A stretch of DNA of 47,137 nucleotides from NCBI GenBank assembly GCA_947565985.1, contig CANOID010000009.1:1-47137 (forward strand), read 5' to 3'. The position numbers were made by a program, and so were the translations under genes. Positions 17,572 through 25,485 of this stretch are shown piece by piece. This stretch comes from an uncultured Lachnoclostridium sp. GTDB lineage: Bacteria > Bacillota > Clostridia > Lachnospirales > Lachnospiraceae. Below the pieces are notes generated by a model. It was given only the letters and a program-made list of their open reading frames with translations. It made no database searches and was not told where the DNA came from. The first letter of the stretch is position 1. Each line of letters begins with the position of its first letter.

Positions 17572-17820
17572 ATGATTCTGGTAGAAGTATATGTACCAGC
17601 TTTAGACGAAAAGTATGATTTTGAATTGGATGAGAATGTAGAAATAAGTCAAGTTACAGGTGAAATATGTGAAATGTTAAGTAAAAAAACAAAAGAACAA
17701 ATATCAGCTGCAACAATGGATTTTATGTTGTGTTCAATGGATAATAAAGAGGTACTTGCAGGAGAACGTACTTTATACCAGAGTCATATTCGGGATGGAA
17801 GTTGCTTAATTCTAGTATAG
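17572..17820 (+). CDS. YukD/EsaB-like ubiquitin-fold protein
   Basis: An 82-residue protein with the length and pattern of YukD/EsaB: an N-terminal beta hairpin (MILVEVYVPALDEKYDFEL), a helix with ISQVTGEICEML, and a C-terminal strand after TLYQSHIRDGSCLILV. These small ubiquitin-like cytosolic proteins are core parts of type VIIb systems, needed for or regulating secretion. AGGTGG lies before the ATG. It directly follows the ATPase gene, as in Bacillus and Staphylococcus, although the usual neighbouring yukC/essB is missing. Confidence 0.85.
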   Translation: MILVEVYVPALDEKYDFELDENVEISQVTGEICEMLSKKTKEQISAATMDFMLCSMDNKEVLAGERTLYQSHIRDGSCLILV

Positions 17821-17836
17821 TGAGAGGAAGATGTTT

Positions 17837-18181
17837 ATGTATGCAGAACTTTCCTTGTATAAACTGAAGATTTATACAGAAGAACTGGAATATTGCGAGA
17901 AAAAATTAAGAAAAAGTCTATATGGGCTTTCTGAGCAACTACAAATAGCAAAAAGACCGTATAATAATTTACCAGATGAAGTTTTATGGAAGATGCACAA
18001 GCAATATGAGGAATTAGCATGGACAATAAGATATGTAAAAGAGTTAAACATAGAACTTTATAATATTATTGGCTTATACGATAAATGTGAAACTAGGCTG
18101 TCGAAAAAATGGGCTATATTAAATAGTATTGGAAAAAAGACAGGAGATGAAAAAAGATGGCAAATAGAAAATTTAAGATAA
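17837..18181 (+). CDS. helical protein of unknown function in the type VII locus
   Basis: A 114-residue, almost entirely helical protein with heptad-like spacing and no signal peptide. The start at ATG 17837 has AGAGG 9 nt upstream; ATG 17831 is too close to that site. It contains LPDEVLWKMHKQYEELAWTI, with no clear WXG motif and no YxxxE/D signal. Its last 25 nt overlap the next WXG100 gene (start 18157), so the two are translationally coupled. Size and position suggest a chaperone or adaptor for the Esx proteins. I do not recognise a family. Confidence 0.65.
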   Translation: MYAELSLYKLKIYTEELEYCEKKLRKSLYGLSEQLQIAKRPYNNLPDEVLWKMHKQYEELAWTIRYVKELNIELYNIIGLYDKCETRLSKKWAILNSIGKKTGDEKRWQIENLR

Positions 18182-18462
18182 GTACAAGTAGACTTGGGAA
18201 GGACATTGAACAAATTCAAAACTTGCTTGTCTTGATGGAAAGGTCAATAACTAATATGCAAACAAGTGTGGAGCAAATGAACAAAATGTGGGAAGGTTTA
18301 AGTAAACAAGCATTTGTGACAGCTTTTTCAGATGATATGAAGTCAGTGTCTGATGTGTTAAAAGAGTTAAAATCTCTTAATAACTATGAAATTGATGCTA
18401 AAAATGATTATGAAAATTGTGAAAGACAAGTTGCAGACCTTATATCACATATGCGAATTTAA
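18157..18462 (+). CDS. WXG100-type protein 1
   Basis: A 101-residue ESAT-6-like helical hairpin: helix, turn with W-E-G (MWEGLSKQAF, about residue 45), helix, and a C-terminal YENCE that fits the type VII export signal YxxxE/D. No signal peptide. Such proteins are exported as folded dimers and can act as substrates or as carriers for larger effectors. It overlaps the preceding helical gene and lies 14 bp before WXG100 protein 2. Confidence 0.88.
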   Translation: MANRKFKISTSRLGKDIEQIQNLLVLMERSITNMQTSVEQMNKMWEGLSKQAFVTAFSDDMKSVSDVLKELKSLNNYEIDAKNDYENCERQVADLISHMRI

Positions 18463-18476
18463 AAGGGGATCTAAGT

Positions 18477-18794
18477 ATGGAAGGAATTACATTAAAGGTA
18501 ACACCAAGTGAATTAAAATCAAAAGCAGAAGAAATTCAGAATCAGATTAGCAATTTTGAATCAGCATGGAATCAAATTGTACAAATTATAAATAATTCTA
18601 AAGGCTATTGGATAGGAGATTCAGGTAATGCACATCAGAAACAGTTTGCACAGTATAAAAATGATGTTGAAAGAATTATTAAAAGGTTGAATGAACATCC
18701 TATTGATTTGCTTAAAATGGCGGGTGTATACGAAGCAAGTGAAAAACGGGCAGTTGAAAAAACTCAGGCGTTATCAAGTGATATTGTTAATTAG
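18477..18794 (+). CDS. WXG100-type protein 2
   Basis: A 105-residue WXG100 protein with the turn motif YWIGDSGNAHQKQF (about residue 42) and a C-terminal YEASE export signal. AAGGGGAT precedes the ATG. It resembles the protein at 21208-21525 in its start (G-I-x-x-K-V), second helix and end (LSSDIVN against LSGDVIV), so the two are probably paralogues from a duplication within the locus. Confidence 0.9.
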   Translation: MEGITLKVTPSELKSKAEEIQNQISNFESAWNQIVQIINNSKGYWIGDSGNAHQKQFAQYKNDVERIIKRLNEHPIDLLKMAGVYEASEKRAVEKTQALSSDIVN

Positions 18795-18805
18795 GAGGTA
18801 CTTGT

Positions 18806-19120
18806 ATGGCGAAGTCATTTTATACAATAAGAATGGAATTTGGTATAGCAGAAGAACAAGCAGATCGTTTAGATGAGATAGCAATGGATATAAGACGGCT
18901 GGCAGATAATACACTAGGAGATACATTATTAGGTATTGGAAGTGCATGGAATAGTAACAGTTCTGTCGACTATATAAAAAAAGGTCGAAAAGTACAAGAA
19001 GAATTGAAAATAAGGGCAAGAGAATTACAAAATACTGCTAGAGTCATACGTGATATTGCAAAGACTACATATGATGCAGAAATGTATGCATATAACCTTG
19101 CAAAGACAAGACAGTACTAA
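18806..19120 (+). CDS. WXG100-like protein 3 with altered turn
   Basis: A 104-residue two-helix protein with the length of a WXG100 protein. The turn reads GSAWNSNSS (about residue 48), so Trp is kept but the Gly of WXG is replaced by Ser. No clear YxxxE/D is found at the C-terminus (YDAEMYAYN). AGGAGG precedes the ATG. It may be the partner that forms a heterodimer with a neighbouring WXG100 protein or with the large candidate substrate that follows 18 bp downstream. In heterodimers often only one partner carries the export signal. Confidence 0.8.
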   Translation: MAKSFYTIRMEFGIAEEQADRLDEIAMDIRRLADNTLGDTLLGIGSAWNSNSSVDYIKKGRKVQEELKIRARELQNTARVIRDIAKTTYDAEMYAYNLAKTRQY

Positions 19121-19138
19121 TGAAAAGGGGGAGTTTAT

Positions 19139-20326
19139 ATGGCAGAGATATCTGTAGATGCAGGAAAAATGAAAACACAGGAAAGCCATCTTCAAAATAT
19201 CATTAATAGTCTTGCAAGGGCAGAAGTTGAATTAAACAATGTAAATAATAAAATTTCACGTTATCTGGAGTCACAAGCATATCAAAATGTGAGAAGAAAA
19301 ATTTCACAGACTGGCGGATATATTGTACGGAATAAAGAATCAACACAGTTGTTAAAAATAACACTTGCTAACAGTCGGGAATTGTATCAAAAGACTGAAG
19401 CAAGTATATCAGAATATTTTGTAAAAGGAAGTAATGTAAACTGGAGTCAGACAGGTGGAGTAACAGAATGGGTAAAATCAAAAAGTGAAGGAGGAACTGT
19501 AACCACAATTAATGTCAAGACATGGTCATCAAGTTGGAATGAATACTGGGATAAAATGAAGAAAGATAGGGAAGCCAAGGATGCATTATATGAAGTGGCT
19601 ATTGGTACAAGTGGTTCTATTTTTGGAGTAAATTTTTCAAGTAAAGATACAGTTAAAGTTCTTGATGTTTCTACGAAAAGTGACATAAAAAGTAATTGGA
19701 ATATAAAAGAAGGCGATTTTGGAACAAATATTGAGATTTCAGGTGATGTTAAAGGTACAAGTCTAAAAAGTGAAAAACAATTTGGAATATTTAGCAGTGA
19801 AACAGAAATTGAAGCAATGGCAGTAACAGCTAGTGGAGGAATTTGTTGTGCATTATTTGATGATAAAAAATTTGTTCCAGGAGTTGGTGTTAAAGGCAAA
19901 GTTGGAGGAAGTGTATTATCTGGAAAACAAAAATATAAAGTTGGAACAGATGATGTAAATGCACAAGTAACAGCAAAAGGAAGTTTGTTATCTGCTGATG
20001 CAGAAGGGAAAGTTATTGTTGGTGCAGTTAATAATGGCAAGAAATATGAATTTGGTGTTGAAGCGAAAGGTGAAGCTGGTGCGTATCTTGCGAAAGGTGA
20101 AGTAAAAGGAGATTTTGAAATTTTTGGAATTAAGATTGGAGCTTCCGCAGAAGGAAAGATAGGAGCAGGAATAGAAGGAAGTGCTAAACTTACATCAAGT
20201 GGTGCAAAAATAGGTGCAGGTGCTGCAGTACTTATAGGAGGAGGAGTGGAATTAGAGATTGATTGGAGCAAATTAGCTGATAAGATGTCTGAATTGTTGT
20301 CGAAGTTTAATAAAAGTGATACATAG
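19139..20326 (+). CDS. candidate large type VII substrate: helical Esx-like N-domain plus Gly-rich beta repeats
   Basis: A 395-residue protein. Residues 1-95 form a helical hairpin resembling WXG100/LXG domains, ending in LYQKTEASI, which holds a YxxxE export-type signal; no WXG is present. Residues about 100-370 are rich in Gly, Ala, Lys and Val, with alternating small/hydrophobic patterns (KGKVGGSVLSG, SAEGKIGAGIEGSAK, GAGAAVLIGGGVELEIDW). This looks like a long beta-strand array or a membrane-active region. There is no signal peptide. AAGGGGGAG precedes the ATG. Size, position among Esx genes and the two-part build fit a secreted effector. I cannot identify a toxin domain with catalytic residues. 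A structural surface protein is an alternative. Confidence 0.65.
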   Translation: MAEISVDAGKMKTQESHLQNIINSLARAEVELNNVNNKISRYLESQAYQNVRRKISQTGGYIVRNKESTQLLKITLANSRELYQKTEASISEYFVKGSNVNWSQTGGVTEWVKSKSEGGTVTTINVKTWSSSWNEYWDKMKKDREAKDALYEVAIGTSGSIFGVNFSSKDTVKVLDVSTKSDIKSNWNIKEGDFGTNIEISGDVKGTSLKSEKQFGIFSSETEIEAMAVTASGGICCALFDDKKFVPGVGVKGKVGGSVLSGKQKYKVGTDDVNAQVTAKGSLLSADAEGKVIVGAVNNGKKYEFGVEAKGEAGAYLAKGEVKGDFEIFGIKIGASAEGKIGAGIEGSAKLTSSGAKIGAGAAVLIGGGVELEIDWSKLADKMSELLSKFNKSDT

Positions 20327-20372
20327 TAAAGGATATTATAATAAATTCAATGCAATAAATCGGGCAATATGA

Positions 20373-20378
20373 TACAAT
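20373..20378 (+). promoter_or_regulatory. possible extended -10 internal promoter
   Basis: TG-A-TACAAT (20370-20378) forms an extended -10 element about 45 nt before the DUF4176-like gene, within a 96-bp gap that is otherwise AT-rich and featureless. No good -35 box is visible. It might give separate expression to the second Esx set. Confidence 0.3.
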
Positions 20379-20422
20379 CAAAGCTGTAACAAAGTGAAAT
20401 TTTGTAATTAGGAGGACGAAAA

Positions 20423-20719
20423 ATGTTAAATGAGTTTTTGCCAATTGGTTCTATTGTGCTTTTAAAAGGTGCAAAAAAAAGGCTTATGATTTGTGGGAGA
20501 ATACAAGTGGAGATTGGTACAAATAAGGTATTTGACTATTCAGGATGCTTGTACCCAGAGGGAATTATAAATATAAATGAAATGTATTTATTTCAGCATG
20601 AAGATATTGAAAGGATTTATTTTATTGGATTGCAGGACGAGGAGGAGTTTGCTTTTAGGGAATATATCAATGAAGAACTGGAAAAAAAGGTGCAGGAACA
20701 GAATAACCAGCAGAAATAA
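20423..20719 (+). CDS. DUF4176-like protein
   Basis: A 98-residue cytosolic protein whose sequence matches what I know of DUF4176: FLPIGSIVLLKGAKKRLMICG, then DYSGCLYPEG, YLFQHEDIERIYFIG and DEEEF. Members are small beta-rich proteins often found in type VII loci beside LXG or Esx genes. Their function is not settled; chaperone, adaptor and immunity roles are possible. AGGAGG precedes the ATG. It lies between the candidate large substrate and the second WXG100 pair. Confidence 0.72.
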   Translation: MLNEFLPIGSIVLLKGAKKRLMICGRIQVEIGTNKVFDYSGCLYPEGIININEMYLFQHEDIERIYFIGLQDEEEFAFREYINEELEKKVQEQNNQQK

Positions 20720-20825
20720 TAATGATTAACTGGCAAATTAAGCTTTTAAGATCAGCGTTATACAGCTATATAAAGCAAAGAACCAGTATTCATATAGTTT
20801 TACCAAGACACATTGTAAACAGATA

Positions 20826-20848
20826 TAGTCTGAATTTATATCAGACTA
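20826..20848 (+). other. hairpin before WXG100 protein 4
   Basis: TAGTCTGA (20826-20833) pairs perfectly with TCAGACTA (20841-20848) across a 7-nt loop, about 14 nt before AAAGGAGG of the next gene. There is no T-run. A 5' stability element or processing site for a highly expressed Esx transcript is the likeliest reading. Confidence 0.5.
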
Positions 20849-20874
20849 GCCACAAGATTAAAGGAGGAATTAAA

Positions 20875-21180
20875 ATGGCAAACCAGATTGAAGTAACAAC
20901 TAGTACGCTTACTAACAAGGCTAATGAATTAAAGTCTTTGAACAGCAGATTTAAATCTCAGGTATCAACTCTAAGGTCATATGAAAGTTCTTTGAATGGT
21001 ATGTGGGATGGTGAAGCAAATAATGCGTTTCATAGTGCATTTACAAAAGATGCTACACAGATGGACAACTTTTATAATGCAATTGAAAAGTATATTTCAA
21101 GCCTTAATGAAATCATACAAGAGTATGAGAGAGCAGAAAGAGCTAATTTGAGTACTGCAACAAGTAGAACATACAAATAA
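20875..21180 (+). CDS. WXG100-type protein 4 (EsxA-like)
   Basis: A 101-residue protein started at ATG 20875, which has a near-perfect AAAGGAGG 7 nt upstream; the longer open frame from 20722 lacks such a site. Typical ESAT-6 hairpin with MWDGEANNAFHSAF (turn, about residue 43) and a C-terminal YERAE export signal. Of the five, it looks most like classical EsxA. It precedes WXG100 protein 5 by 27 bp. Confidence 0.93.
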   Translation: MANQIEVTTSTLTNKANELKSLNSRFKSQVSTLRSYESSLNGMWDGEANNAFHSAFTKDATQMDNFYNAIEKYISSLNEIIQEYERAERANLSTATSRTYK

Positions 21181-21207
21181 TAGTAAAAAGAAAGTGAGGA
21201 AAAGACT

Positions 21208-21525
21208 ATGACAGGAATAATAAAAGTTAGTACTGCTAAATTGACCAGCACTGCAAATTCATTTAATTCAACAGGTAGCCAAATTAGAAACCTTACAAAC
21301 CAGATGACATCTACAATAAATGCACTTAGTGGTTCAGTATGGAGTGGTGACGCAGCTAATGCTTATAAGAGAAAATTTTCACAATTACAGGATGACATTA
21401 ACAGAATGCTTTCTATGATTAATGAACATGTAACTGATTTAAAAGCAATGGCTCAACAATATGAGAAAGCAGAGGCAGCTAATATTGGCAGAAGCAATTC
21501 ATTGTCAGGAGATGTAATTGTATAA
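21208..21525 (+). CDS. WXG100-type protein 5
   Basis: A 105-residue WXG100 protein with VWSGDAANAYKRKF (turn, about residue 45) and YEKAE near the end. GTGAGGA precedes the ATG. It is a likely paralogue of protein 2 (18477-18794) and forms a tandem pair with protein 4. The pair lies 3' of the large substrate and just before the FHA pseudo-protease. Confidence 0.93.
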   Translation: MTGIIKVSTAKLTSTANSFNSTGSQIRNLTNQMTSTINALSGSVWSGDAANAYKRKFSQLQDDINRMLSMINEHVTDLKAMAQQYEKAEAANIGRSNSLSGDVIV

Positions 21526-21542
21526 TCTATTTGATTAATTTT

Positions 21543-21587
21543 AAGAGGGGTACAGGTGCAAAGTAATTGAATTGTTCCTGTACTCTT
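21543..21587 (+). other. bulged hairpin separating Esx genes from regulatory genes
   Basis: AAGAG-GGG-TACAGG (21543-21556) pairs with CCTGTACTCTT (21577-21587), leaving a 3-nt bulge and a 20-nt loop. No T-run follows. It may limit read-through or stabilise the upstream Esx mRNA, which would be needed in larger amounts than the membrane proteins downstream. Confidence 0.45.
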
Positions 21588-21616
21588 GTGATGATATACT
21601 TTGGATGGTAGAAAAT

Positions 21617-23287
21617 ATGAAAAACAGGCAGAAATTTTTAAAAATAGTTATGATATTTAGTGTATTCTGCATAGTTATTAGTGTTGCAGGAAAAACTTCT
21701 AAGGTTTTTGCTAAAGATGACCTTATTAGTGAAACAAAACAAGGAATTGTAGAAGTGTATTCTGGGTTTTATTCAGAAAATGGTGTTTTCCACCGAATTA
21801 AACATGCTAGCGGTTTTGTTGTAAATAATCAAGAAACTCAATCTTATGTTGTAACAGTTTGTAACGCATTAAAAAATACAAAAAAAAGCAAAAAAAAATA
21901 TTGCAAAAAGCATAAAATTCCATATAAAAATGTTATTCTAGAAGATTCTATACAAGTAGTAATTAAAGGTGATGTTATGGTAGAAGCATCTGTCATGACA
22001 GAAAGTGAAAAGGAAAATTACAGTATTTTACAGGTAAATAGCACAATTAGTGAAAAAACATCTGTAAAATTTGCTTCAAATAAAGATTTAACAATTGGTG
22101 ATAATGTATATGCACTTGGCTTTGAAGAAGATGCAGGTAGATATGATGATGCTACAAATAGGCATACAGAATTTATTGCAATGGATGTAAAAGTAGCTGT
22201 AGGAAATATACAGGATACAGGTGCAAATAAAAATGGGGTTCTATATTTACAACATTCTGCTTCAATTACAAGTGGAAATACAGGAGGACCTCTTTTAAAT
22301 AAAGATGGGTATGTGATAGGTATAAATAATGCGGTTTTAAATGAGAAAGGTTCATATACTTATTATTCATTGCCTATTGACAATGTTAGGGAAATTTTAG
22401 ACAATTTTAATATACCCTACCAGAGTATTGAAAGAGCTGATATTTTTAACAATTATAATACATTGTTGGAAGAAAGTAAAAAACTATTAGAAGATGATAA
22501 ATATAAATCATCTTCTAAAGAATTACTTCAGGAAACTTTAATGCAGGCAAATAATATTGTATTAGATGAAAATACTGATATAAATCAACTAAATACGATT
22601 TCAGAACAGCTTATAAAAGCACAACTTGTACTTGAACTAAAGATGAAGACAATAAGAAAAGTTATAATTATATTAGCAGTTATCATTGCCTTTATAGGAA
22701 TCTGGCTTATAAGGTTAGTTATATGGAAAATTAAAAACAGTAAAAAAGAACAGATTTCACAAAGTCATGGCACAACAAAAATAAATATTTCTAATGGTAG
22801 ACAAGATAGAGCAACATATACAGAGGAAAGAATAGATAATCATCAGGAATTTAACGAACGTAGAAATTCAGTTAATTTGCAAGACGAAGGAGAAGGAACA
22901 GTTCTTTTAGGAAGTGCCGCAGATTTTTCTTCTGATTTTCGTGAACAAAGCAATAATTTTTACTATAGGAGAAATATGGCAACAATAAAAAATACTAAGA
23001 CAGGACAAGTGCTGTTACTTGAAAAACCAGAAATTTATATAGGAAAAAAAGAAGAAATGAATGATTTTGTTATTAGAAATAACAGTAATGTAAGTAGAAG
23101 ACATGCTTGTATTTCTTGGGAAGATGAAAAATATTATATACAAGATTTACAATCATCCAATGGTACTTTTGTAAATGGAATTAATGTAGAATTTGGTAAT
23201 AAACATAGATTAAAAAATAAAGATAAGTTTGTTTTAGCAAATGAAGAATTTATTTTTTATGAAACAATACAAGGATTAAACAGGTAA
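21617..23287 (+). CDS. membrane pseudo-trypsin protein with cytosolic FHA domain
   Basis: A 556-residue protein started at ATG 21617 (GGATGG 8 nt upstream); the frame is open from TTG 21572. Residues 1-32 are a signal peptide. Residues about 40-260 form a trypsin/HtrA-like domain in which all three catalytic positions are changed: Asn83 for His (VVTVCNAL), Asn134 for Asp (NYSILQV) and Thr222 for Ser (GNTGGPL). A helical stretch (about 270-340) and one membrane segment (about 348-370) follow, then a polar linker and a C-terminal FHA domain (about 454-550; YIGKKEEMNDF, VSRRHACI, SSNGTFVNG). The pseudo-protease should face outside and the FHA domain the cytosol, where it could bind a phosphothreonine made by the next gene's kinase. 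The GNTGGPL loop might keep weak Thr-based activity, but the loss of His and Asp argues for a binding role. Confidence 0.85.
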   Translation: MKNRQKFLKIVMIFSVFCIVISVAGKTSKVFAKDDLISETKQGIVEVYSGFYSENGVFHRIKHASGFVVNNQETQSYVVTVCNALKNTKKSKKKYCKKHKIPYKNVILEDSIQVVIKGDVMVEASVMTESEKENYSILQVNSTISEKTSVKFASNKDLTIGDNVYALGFEEDAGRYDDATNRHTEFIAMDVKVAVGNIQDTGANKNGVLYLQHSASITSGNTGGPLLNKDGYVIGINNAVLNEKGSYTYYSLPIDNVREILDNFNIPYQSIERADIFNNYNTLLEESKKLLEDDKYKSSSKELLQETLMQANNIVLDENTDINQLNTISEQLIKAQLVLELKMKTIRKVIIILAVIIAFIGIWLIRLVIWKIKNSKKEQISQSHGTTKINISNGRQDRATYTEERIDNHQEFNERRNSVNLQDEGEGTVLLGSAADFSSDFREQSNNFYYRRNMATIKNTKTGQVLLLEKPEIYIGKKEEMNDFVIRNNSNVSRRHACISWEDEKYYIQDLQSSNGTFVNGINVEFGNKHRLKNKDKFVLANEEFIFYETIQGLNR

Positions 23288-23305
23288 AGGAACATAAAAT
23301 AAAGT

Positions 23306-25465
23306 ATGGAAGATATTTGGCGTTATAAAAAATATGAGCCATTTTTTGGCTCATGGTACTTTGAAAAAGACCAGCGTGAAATAGGTTCTGGAAGTTTTGG
23401 CAGTGTTTTTAGAATTGTTCGGCATGACACTAATGTAAGACCTTCTGCATTAAAAATTATAACAATCCCAAGTAAAAAAGCGGAGCTTGAAACATTGCGT
23501 TTTCAAGGGATGGATGAAGATGATATCTGGCAGTACTATCGTCAAATGGCAGATGATATTAAGCAAGAATATGAATTAATGTCAGAACTAAAAGGTTGTG
23601 ACAATATCGTAAGCTGTGAAGATTTTAAAATTTTTAAACGTGATGACAGATTAGGTTTTGATATTATGATACGTATGGAACTCCTCATGCCATTAATTAA
23701 CTATAGAACTGAAACAAAACGTGATATTGGCGAAGGAGAAACCGTTAAGCTTGGAATTGATATATGCCAAGCTTTAGAAAAATGTCAAGTTAATAATATT
23801 ATTCACAGAGACATTAAGCCAGAAAATATATTTATATCACAATATGGAAATTTTAAATTAGGAGATTTTGGAATTGCTAGGACGATAGAAAAAACAGATA
23901 TGTTGATGTCTCGTAAAGGGACAAAAAATTATATGGCACCAGAGGTATATAACAGTCAGCCATATGATAGGACAGCAGATATTTATTCTCTTGGAATTGT
24001 ACTATACCAAATGTTAAATGATAATTGCCCGCCTTTTCTTACTCCTGAAACAGCAAGAAGTGCACAGGCTAGAGAGCAAGCTTTTATTCAAAGAATTAAA
24101 GGGCAAGAATTAAAGAAGCCATCTTATGGAAGTGATGAACTTGTTAATATTATTTTAAAAGCTTGTCAATCTAACAAGGATGAACGTTATCAAACTCCAC
24201 AAGATTTACGTATGGAATTAGAAAAACTTCCTATTTCTGAGGTCGATATGAGTGGTATTGATATATTTGATTCTAAAGGAGAATTAGGACTAAGTACTGC
24301 GGATTTATTGCAAAATAGCAGTGAGTATTCTACTGCATTATTAAGTGTAAGAGAAAAAGAAAACTATACTAGTTTACTTAATGATAATGCAGATGATACT
24401 ACATCTCTATTAAAAGATGTAGACCATTCAGATGAAACGGAAATATTAAGAAGTGATAATAAAGAGAAATTTTCAATACTGGATAAAATATTACATAATA
24501 AAAAATATAAAATAATTTTTATTGGTTCTGTTATAACATTATTATTAACATCGAGTGTAATTGTAAGAGGTATTGTTTTAAAAGAAAACAAAAAAGTAAA
24601 TAGTATAAATATAGAAAATTTACCAGAAACTACAAAAACAGTAACAAGTAATAATACTCAAGAAAAATTTATAACAGCAACACCATCTGTAGATGTTATA
24701 TCAGAAAATAATAATCATTTATCTGAAAAAGAGCAGCTTCTTGCTGAACATAAAGCTGTCACAAAATTAAAGGGAAAAGATTTGAACAATTTTTCCGACT
24801 TGCCAGAATATGAAAATTTAGAAACATTAGACCTTTCACAAATGCAAATTACTGATATATCTATGATTTCAAATTTGACAAAATTAAAAAATTTAAGTAT
24901 AAGTTATACCAATGTTGAAGATATAAGTGTTCTGAAAAATTGTCACAATCTTGTTTCATTAGATATAAGTTATAACAATGAAAATTTAACCAAGAAAAAA
25001 GTTATGACAATATTATCTTCTATGACGCAGTTAAAAGAGTTAGATATTACTGGTGATATGGTAGTGGGAGACTACGAAGATAGGTTATCACAATTAACAT
25101 CCTTAGAAGTTTTGCGTGCTGGTTCAACAGGAATTTCAGAAGGAAAATTTTTAGAGAAATTAAAAAATCTTAAGATACTTGCTTTAGATGCAAATCTAAT
25201 GTTTGAAGATTTTAAAAAAATTCAAAATTTAAGTAATATAAAAGAACTAAATATTGCAGCAACAGGAATTGTAGATATTAATGGAATAGAAAATATGAAA
25301 GAATTGGAAATACTTGATATTTCATTAACAGATATATCAGATATATCAATGCTAAAATTATTAAAAAATTTAAAAAAAGTTACAGTATCTAAAAGTGCTG
25401 AAATAAAAAAACAGGTAGAAACACTAAAAAAGAAACTTACACAATGTAAATTTGAATTAGTATAG
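23306..25465 (+). CDS. Hanks-type Ser/Thr kinase with membrane segment and leucine-rich repeats
   Basis: A 719-residue receptor-like kinase. The kinase domain (about residues 18-310) keeps every key residue: GSGSFGSV loop, Lys in ALKII (about 49), Glu in the C-helix, HRDIKPEN (about 166), DFGIAR (about 187), MAPEV and DIYSLG. A Ser/Thr/Asp-rich juxtamembrane region (about 310-395) could hold phosphorylation sites. One membrane segment (about 400-422) follows. The outer part has a Thr/Asn-rich linker and about seven LRR-type repeats (489-719; LETLDLSQMQITDISMISNL style). No PASTA repeats are present, unlike PrkC. It is transcribed with the FHA protein (18-bp gap) and the PP2C gene (20-bp gap). 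Confidence 0.93.
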   Translation: MEDIWRYKKYEPFFGSWYFEKDQREIGSGSFGSVFRIVRHDTNVRPSALKIITIPSKKAELETLRFQGMDEDDIWQYYRQMADDIKQEYELMSELKGCDNIVSCEDFKIFKRDDRLGFDIMIRMELLMPLINYRTETKRDIGEGETVKLGIDICQALEKCQVNNIIHRDIKPENIFISQYGNFKLGDFGIARTIEKTDMLMSRKGTKNYMAPEVYNSQPYDRTADIYSLGIVLYQMLNDNCPPFLTPETARSAQAREQAFIQRIKGQELKKPSYGSDELVNIILKACQSNKDERYQTPQDLRMELEKLPISEVDMSGIDIFDSKGELGLSTADLLQNSSEYSTALLSVREKENYTSLLNDNADDTTSLLKDVDHSDETEILRSDNKEKFSILDKILHNKKYKIIFIGSVITLLLTSSVIVRGIVLKENKKVNSINIENLPETTKTVTSNNTQEKFITATPSVDVISENNNHLSEKEQLLAEHKAVTKLKGKDLNNFSDLPEYENLETLDLSQMQITDISMISNLTKLKNLSISYTNVEDISVLKNCHNLVSLDISYNNENLTKKKVMTILSSMTQLKELDITGDMVVGDYEDRLSQLTSLEVLRAGSTGISEGKFLEKLKNLKILALDANLMFEDFKKIQNLSNIKELNIAATGIVDINGIENMKELEILDISLTDISDISMLKLLKNLKKVTVSKSAEIKKQVETLKKKLTQCKFELV

Positions 25466-25485
25466 ATGAAGGGAGGTATTTTTTA

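Noticed and set aside
19447-20271. Long minus-strand open frame (274 codons) opposite the candidate effector
   Set aside because: It arises from the Gly/Ala/Lys-rich codons on the other strand, has low-complexity Pro/Ser/Ala content and no supported start.
20722-20874. N-terminal extension of WXG100 protein 4
   Set aside because: The strong AAAGGAGG before ATG 20875 and the normal WXG100 length place the start there; the upstream part contains a hairpin.
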